64,000 bases of DNA from Nocardia spumae (lineage in GTDB: Bacteria > Actinomycetota > Actinomycetes > Mycobacteriales > Mycobacteriaceae), in contig NZ_JAJFZL010000001.1 of NCBI RefSeq assembly GCF_020733635.1, forward strand, positions 5,456,001 to 5,520,000. The letters run 5' to 3'. The notes under the pieces are model-generated. The model was not told where the DNA came from. It ran no database searches and worked only from the letters and a program-made list of their open reading frames with translations. Both the position numbers and the translations under genes were made by a program. Shown piece by piece: positions 8,530-16,815 of this stretch (positions within the stretch are counted from its first letter, which is position 1; each line of letters starts with the position of its first letter).

Positions 8530-9159
8530 ATGACCGAAACGACGACCACGACGGTGGCCGACCGTCTCCTGGGGGCCACTCAGAAGCTGCTGGCCGCCAA
8601 GGGAATTCGCGCCACTACCATGATGGAGGTAGCCGAGGAGGCAGGAGTCTCCCGAGCCTGGCTGTACCGCCATTTCGCGGATAAACAAGCCCTGATCGGC
8701 GCGGCGATCGTGCGCCTGACCGACACCTGGTGGAACGACGCCCGCACCGAACTCGACACCATCGACAGCTTCGCCGACCAGCTCACCGTCGGCGTGCGGA
8801 TCGGCCGCGGCGCCTACGACGATCCGGGCGCGCTGCTCATGCGGCTGCGCACCGTCGAACCGGAGGAATTCAGCGCGTGCGCGGGCGCCGGCGTCGCCGC
8901 GCTGGTCCCCGCACTGGCCGCCTTCTGGCGCCCCTACGTCGATCGCGCCGCCGCGCGCGGCGAGATCCATCCCGGCCACGACCGCGCCGAAGTGGCGGAA
9001 TGGGTGGCCCGGATCCTGATCAGCCTCGGCACCGTCTCCGGCGACACGATCGACCCCGACGACGGCGCGACGGTCGGCCGTCAACTGCGCACCTATCTGC
9101 TGCCCGCCTTGCGCAGCGCCCCCGCCGGCGCCGACGATCCGGGCCGTTCCGCCCGATAA
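8530..9159 (+). CDS. TetR-family transcriptional regulator
   Basis: A 209-residue TetR repressor. The N-terminal helix-turn-helix (about residues 10-60) has ATTMMEVAEEAGVSRAWLYR followed by HFADKQAL. The C-terminal ligand domain is not diagnostic. AAAGG lies 10 bases upstream of the ATG. The gene diverges from the FMO-hydrolase-SDR operon across the palindromic region 8405-8460. Its ligand is therefore likely to be the substrate or product of that operon (inference). Confidence 0.88.
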   Translation: MTETTTTTVADRLLGATQKLLAAKGIRATTMMEVAEEAGVSRAWLYRHFADKQALIGAAIVRLTDTWWNDARTELDTIDSFADQLTVGVRIGRGAYDDPGALLMRLRTVEPEEFSACAGAGVAALVPALAAFWRPYVDRAAARGEIHPGHDRAEVAEWVARILISLGTVSGDTIDPDDGATVGRQLRTYLLPALRSAPAGADDPGRSAR

Positions 9160-9256
9160 CCAGACCCGGCCGGGCTGCCACACCACCCGATCGACACCGC
9201 TTGCCCCGCACGTGGGGGCACGTATTCGGCTGTCCATCTCTCAGCCAAATGGAAAA

Positions 9257-9271
9257 TGGAAATCATTTCCG
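9257..9271. promoter_or_regulatory. Candidate Zur (zinc) box
   Basis: TGGAAATCATTTCCG contains the perfect palindrome GGAAAT-c-ATTTCC and matches 12 of 15 positions of the actinobacterial Zur consensus TGAAAATCATTTTCA as I know it. It sits about 60 bases upstream of the secreted-protein start at 9331. Confidence 0.5.
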
Positions 9272-9330
9272 TTAGTCTCTGATCTCGCTCCATCGGGGCC
9301 GCACAGGCCGCAGCACAGAACAGGGATTCC

Positions 9331-10032
9331 ATGAACAAGATCACCCGCATGACCGTCACGGCGATGACGGTGGTGGGCGCGTTGGGCGCCGGTTCGACCT
9401 ACGCATCGGCTACGCCCGCAACCGCGGCGGGCCACGTCCTGAGCACCGAGATCATGCCGGGAGTGCACTACACCAGCTCCACCGCGGACCAGTCCGTCGT
9501 CATCGAGACCGGCACCGCCACACTCGTCACCGCGGGCGGACAATTTCAGGTGCGCGACGCCTCGGGTGCCACGGTAGCGGGAGTCGCGGACTTCGCCACC
9601 GAGCCCAAGGCGCTGGAGGCTGTTCACGCCGCACCCGAAGTACAGGCGGCGGCACGCGCGGCGACGCCAGATCTCCACCTCGACAACATCGACGGCGATC
9701 CGCAGACCGAACGATTCGACACCGCGATTCAGGCCGCTATCAACGAGTTCGGGCTGGCCACCTCCGTCGGAACCATGAGCGGTGGCCTCATCGGCGCCGC
9801 GGTCGGCTGCGGCGTCGGCGCCGTAGCGGGCGCGGTCTTCGGCGCGCCCGTCCTCGACGCCGCCGGACTCACCCTCATCGCGGGCTGCCTCGCCGGTGCG
9901 GGCGTCCTGGGCGGTCTGGGCGCCATCGTCGGTGCCGCGATCCTCGGCGTCCCCGTCGGCATCGCGTCCGCGATCAAGTTCCAGCACACCATGAATCAGC
10001 CGTACGAACAGCACGACGGCGACAGCCACTGA
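9331..10032 (+). CDS. Secreted protein with glycine-zipper C-terminus
   Basis: A 233-residue exported protein of unknown function. Residues 1-28 form a signal peptide (basic start, hydrophobic core, ATA-type cleavage region). The middle part is hydrophilic. From about residue 145 onward a long Gly/Ala-rich hydrophobic stretch (GGLIGAAVGCGVGAVAGAVF, then GAGVLGGLGAIVGAAILG) forms glycine-zipper helices, suggesting membrane or cell-envelope insertion. Proteins of this layout are numerous in Nocardia. The ATG has ACAGGGA 6 bases upstream. A Zur-like palindrome at 9257-9271 suggests expression under zinc limitation. No enzymatic motif is seen. Confidence 0.75.
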   Translation: MNKITRMTVTAMTVVGALGAGSTYASATPATAAGHVLSTEIMPGVHYTSSTADQSVVIETGTATLVTAGGQFQVRDASGATVAGVADFATEPKALEAVHAAPEVQAAARAATPDLHLDNIDGDPQTERFDTAIQAAINEFGLATSVGTMSGGLIGAAVGCGVGAVAGAVFGAPVLDAAGLTLIAGCLAGAGVLGGLGAIVGAAILGVPVGIASAIKFQHTMNQPYEQHDGDSH

Positions 10033-10040
10033 GATCGGCT

Positions 10041-10074
10041 CGGGTGCGCGGGCGAATCCCTCGCCGCGCACCCG
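10041..10074. terminator. Bidirectional hairpin terminator
   Basis: Long GC stem with one bulged base (CGGGTGCGCG-GGCGA against TCGCC-GCGCACCCG, loop of about 5 nt) between the convergent secreted-protein and Smr genes. Confidence 0.6.
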
Positions 10075-10086
10075 GCACCGGACCTC

Positions 10087-10335
10087 TCAGAAGTACACCA
10101 GGATCCGGCCCTCGTTGCTCGCGTCCACGTCCACCCGGCGATAAAGGGTGCTCAGATGTGGCTGGTTCAACCGCGCCAGCACGCGCCGTCGCAGGGTGCC
10201 GGACCCCTTGCCCGGGATGATCTCCAGCACGTCGGCCTTACCGGCCGCCGCCCGGAACAATGCCGAGCGGATCGCCTTGTCGATATCACGATCACTGCGG
10301 AAGACCGGATGCAGATCCACCGTCACGGTTTTCAT
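10087..10335 (-). CDS. Small Smr-domain protein
   Basis: An 82-residue protein that is almost entirely an Smr (small MutS-related) domain. It shows the DLHP motif near the N-terminus (VTVDLHPVF) and the central glycine loop IIPGKGSGTLRRRV, and ends in RILVYF. Smr domains can be DNA- or RNA-nicking endonucleases. In this stand-alone form the substrate is unknown. The ATG at 10335 was preferred because AGGGG lies 8 nt upstream; a GTG at 10344 in the same frame is possible. A 25-bp perfect palindrome (10336-10360) covers the ribosome binding site and may control expression. Confidence 0.75.
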   Translation of the reverse strand: MKTVTVDLHPVFRSDRDIDKAIRSALFRAAAGKADVLEIIPGKGSGTLRRRVLARLNQPHLSTLYRRVDVDASNEGRILVYF

Positions 10336-10360
10336 CGCCCGCACCCCTGGGGTGCGGGCG
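10336..10360. promoter_or_regulatory. Perfect 25-bp palindrome covering the smr ribosome binding site
   Basis: CGCCCGCACCCC (10336-10347) and GGGGTGCGGGCG (10349-10360) are exact inverted repeats separated by one base and directly abut the start codon. This is either a protein operator or an RNA structure that hides the AGGGG translation site. Confidence 0.5.
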
Positions 10361-10567
10361 GGTCGGTGCGGGACAACGCCACGGGTCGACGATACCGACC
10401 TCGCCGGCCGGGTCCCCAGATGTGGGAGGTTGCCGGGACGCAGCCGGCGGTCGCTGCCCTAGGTTCGGGCGAGGGGGTCGGTACAGCAGCACCCTGGTTC
10501 GGGTGCCGGGCGTTCGGGTAACCAGCACAACGCTCGATGTCACAGCAGAAGAGGAAAAGGGTCCAGA

Positions 10568-10972
10568 TTGCTCAACGTCACAAAGTCGATCGCCGTATGC
10601 GCGGCCGCCCTCGGGATCACGGCCGCAGCGGCGGTGCTGCTGCCCGCTACCGCGTCCGCGGCGTCCTACCACGGACAGTGCGGTGACGGCTTCACTGTGA
10701 TCGACAAGCACGAATTGAAGGGGGGCACCGTCTTTCTGACCTACAACGGCCGGACCAATTGCGTGGTCACCGTGCGGGACAAGCCGGGCGAACCGATCTC
10801 GATGGGCGCCGCGGTGCGGCAGTCCAAGGACCACTCCGCGGTGGTCATCAACGACGATCGCAAGTTCAGCGAATTCGCCTACGCGAAGGTCGAGGCCGAG
10901 GGCAAGTGCATCGACTGGGGCGGCCGCATCCAGGACGATCTGTGGCAGACCTTCGGGGTGCACTGCGGCTGA
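10568..10972 (+). CDS. Secreted protein, spore-associated protein A-like
   Basis: A 134-residue exported protein starting at TTG 10568, with AAGGG 6 bases upstream. Residues 1-31 are a signal peptide ending in ATASAAS. The mature part has four cysteines (CGDGF, NCVV, KCIDWGG, HCG), presumably two disulfides. Its layout (QCGDGFTVID, GGTVFLTYNG, CVVTVRD, CIDWGG, final VHCG) resembles the Streptomyces spore-associated protein A family as I recall it. That family has no established biochemical role. It is followed directly by a strong terminator. Confidence 0.75.
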   Translation: MLNVTKSIAVCAAALGITAAAAVLLPATASAASYHGQCGDGFTVIDKHELKGGTVFLTYNGRTNCVVTVRDKPGEPISMGAAVRQSKDHSAVVINDDRKFSEFAYAKVEAEGKCIDWGGRIQDDLWQTFGVHCG

Positions 10973-10986
10973 CGCCCACGGACGCG

Positions 10987-11030
10987 ACCGGGCCCGGACG
11001 AGTGGCGTAACGCACTCGTCCGGGCCCGGT
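10987..11030. terminator. Strong bidirectional terminator
   Basis: Perfect 18-bp stem (10987-11004 with 11013-11030, running CCGGGCCCGGACGAGTG outward) and an 8-nt loop, followed by TTTCGG, between the convergent genes ending at 10972 and 11057. Confidence 0.8.
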
Positions 11031-11056
11031 TTCGGCGACGGGGTCACCCCGCACGA

Positions 11057-13129
11057 TCACCCGGTGATCGGACTGGTCAGGTCGTAGACGGTGGTCCCGC
11101 CGACCGTGATGGCCGAATAGTGGGATTCGACCCACGAGGTGATCTCACTCGCGCTTCCCGAGCCACCACCCGGACCCCCGCCACCGGGACCACCGCCGGC
11201 GAAGAAGTAGTGGATCTCGCCGCTACGCACGTACTGCTGGAACTGCGCGAGGGTCGGCGAGTTGTCACTGCCGGTGAAGCCGCCGATCGCCATGATCGAT
11301 GCGCCCGTGGACAATTCGAGGCCGCCCGCCGATTGTGAACCCACCGTGGCCGCGGCCCAGCGGTTGTTCGCGCTCTTCACCAGTTCGCGCAGTGCGGTGT
11401 TGTCGGAGTTGCCACCACCCGGGCCGCCGGTGTGCGCCCCGGAATGCGAGGCGCTGTCCGCGCCCGGTGCGTTATCACCCGACGGGACGGCGGCGCTGCC
11501 GGACGGCGGCGTCGCGTTCGCGCCGCTCGCGGTACCCGAACCCTGTGCGCCGCCGGCTTGTCCACCCGGCATCGTGCCACCGGCATTCCCGCCCGGACCG
11601 CCCATTCCGCGTCCGGTGTTCGGCCCGGAGGTCGGAATGGATCCGGAATGCGGTATCGCGGCGGTCTCCAGCGCGTAGGCGGTGGTGCCGGCGAAACCGA
11701 ACAGCAGTCCGGCCGCGGCCACGATGACGGTGAGGCGGCCCAGCGCATGGGCGCCGACGATCAGCACGGCCGCGATCGCGATGGATCCGATCAGCAGCAC
11801 CCAGCGCAGCCACGGGTACCAGTCCGGCGTGCGATCGAGCAGGACGAAATTCCAGATACCGGTCAGGGCCAGCATGGCGCCGAGCGCGATCCGCGCCGAA
11901 CGAAATCGCCGGCCACGCCACAACTCGACCGTCGCGATACCCACCAGCGCCGCGATGGCGGGCGCCAGCGCCACCGTGTAGTACGGGTGAATCGTGCCCT
12001 GCATGAAACTGAACACCACGCCGGTCACCAGCAGCCATCCGCCCCACAGCAGCAGGCTCGCGCGGGTACGACCGGTCCGGGGCGTGCGGCGGGTGAACCA
12101 CAGTCCGGCCACCAGGCCGATCAGGGCCGCGGGCAGCAGCCAGGAGATCTCGGTACCCATCGAATCGCCGAACAGCCGGGTGAGGCCGGTGCTACCGCCG
12201 AACGCGGTGTTGCCGCCGCCACCGCCGGGCCCGCCGCCGTTGCCCTCACCGCCGACCACCCGGCCCAGACCGTTGTAGCCGAGAGCGAGTTCGAGCAGAC
12301 TGTTGTTCGTCGATCCGCCGATGTAGGGACGGGAATCCGCGGGCCACAGGCTGACCAGCGCGACGAACCAGCCGCCGGAGATCACCAGCGCCACAACGGC
12401 ACCCAGCAGGCGCACGATCCGGCCGCGCAGGTCGATCGGCGCCGCGATCAGGAACACCGATCCCAGCGCCGGCAGCACCAGGAATGCCTGCAGCATCTTG
12501 GTGAGGAAGCCGAAACCGACCGCCACCCCGGCCAGCGCGAGCCAGCCGCCGCCGCCCTTCTCGGTGGCCCGCACCGTGCAGTACGCGGCGGCCACGAGCA
12601 GCAACACGAGCAGCGCGTCGGGGTTGTCGAACCGGAACATCAGGGCCGCGACGGGTGTCAACGCGAGCGCCGCACCGGCGATCAGTCCCGCGGCCGGGCC
12701 GGCCCACCGCCGCACCGCAGCGTGGAGCAACCCCACCGAGGCCACTTCCATCAACGCCTGTGGCAGCAGCAGCGAGAAGGAACCGAATCCGAGCAGCCGC
12801 CCCGACAGCCCCATCACCCACAGCGCGGCCGGGGGTTTGTCGACGGTGATGGCATTTCCCGAATCCAGTGACCCGAACAGCAACGCCTTCCAGCTCTGGG
12901 TACCGGCCTGCACCGCGGCGGCATAGAAATCATTGGCCCAGCCCGACGCCGACAGGCCCCACAGATACAGCACCGCCGTAGCGATGAGCAGCAAGAACAG
13001 GCCGGGGCGCGCCCAGCGAGGCTGATCCGCCGCGCCGGACAGCAACGAGCGCCGACGGGCCGACCGCGGTGGCGAACCGGTGGATTCGCTGAATTCGGCC
13101 CGGCGTCGCGACACCTCTGTGATCGTCAT
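11057..13129 (-). CDS. GT39-type polytopic membrane glycosyltransferase (paralogue 1)
   Basis: A 690-residue ArnT/PMT-like membrane glycosyltransferase that would use a polyprenyl-phosphate sugar and act on the outer face. About ten or more hydrophobic helices occupy residues 40-480. Family landmarks are ANDFYAAAVQAG, TVDKPPAALWVMG, RFDNPDALLVLLL, FLTKMLQAF and HPYYTVALAPA. Two glycine-rich insertions occur: one around residue 300 and a long Gly/Ser-rich linker before a C-terminal soluble domain with IMAIGGFTGSDNSPTLAQF. The closest relative is the adjacent gene 13266-15188, which implies tandem duplication. Upstream, GCTATGT and ACTGTGC at 13218-13235 are a degenerate copy of the PhoP-like box seen before the other paralogue. 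Confidence 0.8.
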   Translation of the reverse strand: MTITEVSRRRAEFSESTGSPPRSARRRSLLSGAADQPRWARPGLFLLLIATAVLYLWGLSASGWANDFYAAAVQAGTQSWKALLFGSLDSGNAITVDKPPAALWVMGLSGRLLGFGSFSLLLPQALMEVASVGLLHAAVRRWAGPAAGLIAGAALALTPVAALMFRFDNPDALLVLLLVAAAYCTVRATEKGGGGWLALAGVAVGFGFLTKMLQAFLVLPALGSVFLIAAPIDLRGRIVRLLGAVVALVISGGWFVALVSLWPADSRPYIGGSTNNSLLELALGYNGLGRVVGGEGNGGGPGGGGGNTAFGGSTGLTRLFGDSMGTEISWLLPAALIGLVAGLWFTRRTPRTGRTRASLLLWGGWLLVTGVVFSFMQGTIHPYYTVALAPAIAALVGIATVELWRGRRFRSARIALGAMLALTGIWNFVLLDRTPDWYPWLRWVLLIGSIAIAAVLIVGAHALGRLTVIVAAAGLLFGFAGTTAYALETAAIPHSGSIPTSGPNTGRGMGGPGGNAGGTMPGGQAGGAQGSGTASGANATPPSGSAAVPSGDNAPGADSASHSGAHTGGPGGGNSDNTALRELVKSANNRWAAATVGSQSAGGLELSTGASIMAIGGFTGSDNSPTLAQFQQYVRSGEIHYFFAGGGPGGGGPGGGSGSASEITSWVESHYSAITVGGTTVYDLTSPITG

Positions 13130-13217
13130 CGGCTTCCTCTCCTCCGCCTCGCCCCGGCTGTCGCCGAGGCTGTCGAACCGATGATCACGCGCGGAGGTGG
13201 GTCGAATCTTTGCCGAT

Positions 13218-13235
13218 GCTATGTGCCGACTGTGC
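13218..13235 (-). promoter_or_regulatory. Degenerate PhoP-like direct repeat
   Basis: Two heptamers, GCTATGT (13218-13224) and ACTGTGC (13229-13235) on the plus strand, spaced by 4 nt. They resemble GCTGTGA, the complement of the PhoP half-site TCACAGC. Located 89 bp upstream of the GT39 start at 13129. Each half has two mismatches, so support is weak. Confidence 0.3.
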
Positions 13236-13265
13236 GCACGAGATCGCGGCCGCCGGCCATTCGGC

Positions 13266-15188
13266 TCACGCGCTCAGGTCGTAGACCGTCACCCCGTCGA
13301 TGGTGCGGGCGGTGAAGGTGTTCGCGACCCATTCGGCGATAGCGGCAGCTTCCCGGCTGCCGCCGCTGTCGGCGCCGCGCATACCGGCCATGCCCGCGCC
13401 ACCGATGAAGTAGTGGATCTTGTGCTGGGCCACGTACTCCTCGAACTGTGCCAGGGTCGGCGCGGGGTCGGTGCCGTTGAAGCCGCCGACCGCCATCACC
13501 GGGTTACCGGTGGCGAGCTGGTAGGCGGCGGCGCTGTTGGAGCCGACCGCGGCCGCGACCCAGGTGTAACCGGACGCGTTGTCGTTCAGTGCCGCGACGG
13601 TATTCGAGCTCACCGTGATGCCGCCGAGCAGTCCGCCCATCGGGCCGCCCATCCGTCCCGGACCGTCCGCCGCGGCGGACCCTCCACCGGCGGTCGACCC
13701 ACCGGCCATCCGCATCCCGCCGGGGAAATGCCCGCTGGAGGGACCCGCGGAGGGGATCGCACCGGTGTGCGGGGTCGACGCGGTCGCCAGGGCGTAGGCG
13801 GTGGGACCGGCCAGGCCCGCCGCCAGCGCGACCGCCACCACCCCGGCGGCAAGAGCGCGGGGCAACCTCCCCACGACCAGCAGCAGGGCCGCGGCTCCCA
13901 CGCCCGCGACCGCGACCACCGGCCGCAGCCAGGGCATCCAGTCGCCGGTGCGCGCGAGCAGCAGGCAGGCCAGCACAGTGGTCACCACCAGTGCTCCGGA
14001 AAGGACCGCCGTCGCGCGAATATCGTCGCGCCGCCGCCACAGTTGGGCCGCACCGATCGCCACGCTGCCGGCGATCGCGGGTGCCAGCGCCACGGTGTAG
14101 TACGGATGCAGGATGCCGCCGGCGAAACTGAAGATCGCGCCGGTGAGGACCAGCCAGCCCAGCCACAGCAGCAGCGATGCGCGTACCGGGTCCGTGCGCG
14201 GCGCACGCCGGGTGAGCCACAGCCCGGCCGCGCCGAGGATCAGCGCCGCGGGGATCAGCCAGGCGATCTGACCACCCATCTCCGATCCGAACAGTCGCGC
14301 CCAGCCGACGTCGTAGTTCATATTGCCCAGCCCGCCGACCTCGTCGCCGGTGAGGCGGCCGAAACCGTTGTAGCCCAGGGTCAATTCGAGCACGCTGTTG
14401 TGCTGCGAACCGCCGATGTAGGGCCGATCGGCGGCCGGCCACAACGCCACTACCGCCAGATACCAGCCCGCGGACACCACCACCGCCACCACGGCCGACA
14501 CCGAGCGGATCAGCCGCGTGCGCCAAGGCGCGTGCGCGGCAAGCAGATACACCACCGCGAAGACCGGCAGCACGACGAACGCCTGCATCATCTTGGCCAG
14601 GAACCCGAATCCCACCGCGACACCGGCCAGCGGCAACCACCATGCGGCGCTGTCCTTTTCGATCGCGCGCAGCACACCGTAAGCCGCCACGGTGAGCAGC
14701 AGGACCAGCATGGAATCGGGATTGTCGAAGCGGAACATCAAGGCCGCGACCGGAGTCAGGGCGAGCACCGCACCGGCCAATATTCCCGGCCGGTGGCCGG
14801 CGACCCGCCGGACCCCGGCATACAGTGCCGCGACCGCGAGTACGCCCTCGACGGCCTGCGGTACGAGCAGACTCCACGAATTGAACCCGAAGACGCGCGC
14901 GGACAGGTCCATGACCCACAGCGCACCGGGTGTCTTGTCCACGGTGATCGCGTTGGCGGCGTCGCTGGATCCGAACAGCATCGCCTTCCAGCTCTGTGAT
15001 CCGGCCTGCACCGCCGCGGCGTAGAACTCGTTGGCCCAGCCACCGGCACCCAGGTCCCACGAATACAGCAGCGCGGTCCCCGCGAGTAACGCCACCAGCG
15101 ACAGCCGCCGCCACATCGGGTTCGGTGCGCGGGACGGGCGCGCGGCGGTCACGGGGACCGGGGGTGTATCGAGGACGGTCGTGGTCAT
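13266..15188 (-). CDS. GT39-type polytopic membrane glycosyltransferase (paralogue 2)
   Basis: A 640-residue homologue of the downstream gene, with the same landmarks (ANEFYAAAVQAG, TVDKTPGALWVMDL, RFDNPDSMLVLLL, FLAKMMQAF, HPYYTVALAPA). It has a Gly/Met-rich linker and a C-terminal domain with VMAVGGFNGTDPAPTLAQF and IHYFIGG. It is predicted to transfer a sugar from a lipid carrier to an envelope acceptor; the substrate is unknown. The start at ATG 15188 leaves a 10-base gap to the histidine kinase stop, so the gene probably follows the two-component genes in one transcript. An exact PhoP-type box at 15232-15249 may give it an additional internal promoter. Confidence 0.8.
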   Translation of the reverse strand: MTTTVLDTPPVPVTAARPSRAPNPMWRRLSLVALLAGTALLYSWDLGAGGWANEFYAAAVQAGSQSWKAMLFGSSDAANAITVDKTPGALWVMDLSARVFGFNSWSLLVPQAVEGVLAVAALYAGVRRVAGHRPGILAGAVLALTPVAALMFRFDNPDSMLVLLLTVAAYGVLRAIEKDSAAWWLPLAGVAVGFGFLAKMMQAFVVLPVFAVVYLLAAHAPWRTRLIRSVSAVVAVVVSAGWYLAVVALWPAADRPYIGGSQHNSVLELTLGYNGFGRLTGDEVGGLGNMNYDVGWARLFGSEMGGQIAWLIPAALILGAAGLWLTRRAPRTDPVRASLLLWLGWLVLTGAIFSFAGGILHPYYTVALAPAIAGSVAIGAAQLWRRRDDIRATAVLSGALVVTTVLACLLLARTGDWMPWLRPVVAVAGVGAAALLLVVGRLPRALAAGVVAVALAAGLAGPTAYALATASTPHTGAIPSAGPSSGHFPGGMRMAGGSTAGGGSAAADGPGRMGGPMGGLLGGITVSSNTVAALNDNASGYTWVAAAVGSNSAAAYQLATGNPVMAVGGFNGTDPAPTLAQFEEYVAQHKIHYFIGGAGMAGMRGADSGGSREAAAIAEWVANTFTARTIDGVTVYDLSA

Positions 15189-15198
15189 GATTCGATCG

Positions 15199-16815
15199 TT
15201 ATCGACCGAGGTGGTTGGCATCTTCGGCCTGGCTGTGAGCTCGCTGTGAGGAATCCGGTTCGCCTGTCCCGCGCTCACCGGGCAGCCGGACGGTGAACAC
15301 GGTCCGGCCGTGCGCACTGTCCACGCCGATCTCACCGCCGTGCGATTTCACCACCGCCGCCACGATCGCCAATCCCAGACCGCTGCTGCCGGCCCGGCGC
15401 GACCGCGAGGAATCCCCGCGCGCGAATCGTTCGAACACCTCGGGCCGCAGGTGCGCCGGGATACCGGGACCGTCGTCGGTGACCCGCCAGATCGCCGCAC
15501 CGTCGCCGTCTCGATCGAGCGCGACCGTCACGGTGGTGCCCGGGCCGGTGTGCACCCGCGCGTTCGCGAGCAGATTGGCCAGCACCTGGTGCAGGCGTGC
15601 CCCGTCGCCGGTGATCACCACCGGTTCATCGGGCAGGTCCAGATTCCACCGATGGTCCGGGCCCGCGATATGGGCGTCACTGACGGCGTCGACGGTGAGT
15701 CTGGTCAGGTCCACCGGTTCGTGCTCGAGTCCGCGCCCGGAGTCCAGCCGGGCCAGCAGCAACATATCCTCGACCAGCGCCGTCATCCGCCGCGATTCCG
15801 AATCCACCCGGCTCATCGCATTGGCGACATCGCCGGGCACCTCGGCCCGTTTCCGTTGCGCCAGTTCGGCATAGCCGCGAATCGCCGCGAGCGGCGTGCG
15901 CAGTTCGTGGCTGGCGTCGGCGAGGAACTGCCGCACCCTGGTCTCACTGGCATGGCGGGCCGACAACGCGCCGTCGATGTGATCGAGCATGCGATTGACC
16001 GCCGATCCGAGCTGACCGACCTCGGTGCCCGGATCGGCGTCGGCGGCCGGCACCCGGACCGGCAGCACGACCTCACCGCGGTCGAGTTGCAGATCGGCGA
16101 CCCGCGCCGCGGTGGCGGCGACCCGGTCCAGCGGAGTCAGCGCCCGGCGGATCACCCAGATGCCCACCGTGATCGCGATGACCAGTACCACCGCGGTCAC
16201 CACCACCAGAATCAGCAGCACCCGCATCAATGTCGCGTGCACGGCGGTGAGCGGCATACCCGTCACCACGGTGGCCCCCGACCAGGTCGAATTCGCGACC
16301 ACGCGATAGGAGCCCTGTCCGTCGAGGTCGACGGTGATCGGATCGCCGTCGGACGACACCCGGGCCAGCTGATCCCGCGCGGTCGCCGACAGCGCGGTCT
16401 GGGTGCCGTCGGCGTCGATCTTGGCGGCGGTGATCACCGATCCGTCGATACTCGCGCCGACGGTATCGGCCTGTATTCCGCGCCGGTCCAGGAAGTCGGG
16501 GCCCGGACCGGAATTGGCCGGTGGCGGCGGAGGCGGCCGATGGCCCTGGTCCCGGATCCCCGGCGGGGGCCCCAGGCTCGGACCACCGCCGGCCTCGCCG
16601 AGCGAGCGCTTCTGCACATCGACCAGTTCGGTGTCGAGCTGATGGACCAGGAACTGCTGCAGCGCGAACTCGGTCGCCGCGCCGATACCGACGACCACGA
16701 CCACCAGCAGCAGCACCTGACCGACGAGCAATCGTGCCCGCAGCGACCACCCGCGCGGCGACCAGCGGCGCCGCACCGGGCCGTCAGCCGGCGGGTTTGA
16801 GGACATATCCGGCAC
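15199..16815 (-). CDS. Sensor histidine kinase of a PhoR/MprB-like two-component system
   Basis: A 538-residue membrane kinase. TM1 lies at about residues 27-50 and TM2 at about 215-240. They enclose an extracytoplasmic sensor loop of about 165 residues with a Pro-rich stretch. A HAMP linker follows. The DHp helix carries the phospho-acceptor His303 in ASHELRTPLAAIRGYAEL. The ATPase domain shows the N box (HQVLANLLANARVH), the G1 box (VTDDGPGIP), the F box (FERFARGD) and the G2 box (GSSGLGLAIV). The gene overlaps the response regulator stop by 32 bases (ATG 16815; ATG 16806 possible), so the two are translationally coupled. Signal unknown. Confidence 0.9.
   Translation of the reverse strand: MPDMSSNPPADGPVRRRWSPRGWSLRARLLVGQVLLLVVVVVGIGAATEFALQQFLVHQLDTELVDVQKRSLGEAGGGPSLGPPPGIRDQGHRPPPPPPANSGPGPDFLDRRGIQADTVGASIDGSVITAAKIDADGTQTALSATARDQLARVSSDGDPITVDLDGQGSYRVVANSTWSGATVVTGMPLTAVHATLMRVLLILVVVTAVVLVIAITVGIWVIRRALTPLDRVAATAARVADLQLDRGEVVLPVRVPAADADPGTEVGQLGSAVNRMLDHIDGALSARHASETRVRQFLADASHELRTPLAAIRGYAELAQRKRAEVPGDVANAMSRVDSESRRMTALVEDMLLLARLDSGRGLEHEPVDLTRLTVDAVSDAHIAGPDHRWNLDLPDEPVVITGDGARLHQVLANLLANARVHTGPGTTVTVALDRDGDGAAIWRVTDDGPGIPAHLRPEVFERFARGDSSRSRRAGSSGLGLAIVAAVVKSHGGEIGVDSAHGRTVFTVRLPGERGTGEPDSSQRAHSQAEDANHLGR
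15232..15249 (-). promoter_or_regulatory. PhoP-type direct repeat upstream of the GT39 gene
   Basis: On the minus strand the site reads TCACAGC, 4 bases, TCACAGC, an exact match to the two-heptamer PhoP consensus described in mycobacteria. It lies 43 bp upstream of the ATG at 15188, inside the 3' end of the kinase gene. Confidence 0.6.

Noticed and set aside
9241..9290. Possible IdeR (iron) box before the secreted protein
   Set aside because: The TTAGG-type repeats of IdeR sites are absent; the symmetry and spacing fit Zur better.
13175..13200. GGCTGTCG direct repeat between the two GT39 genes
   Set aside because: The two copies are 12 bp apart and lack the TGTGA core, so they do not match the 11-bp PhoP-type spacing.
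13197..14999. 600-codon plus-strand frame opposite the GT39 gene
   Set aside because: Highly basic Gln/Arg/His-rich translation without motifs, while the minus strand encodes a clear membrane enzyme.
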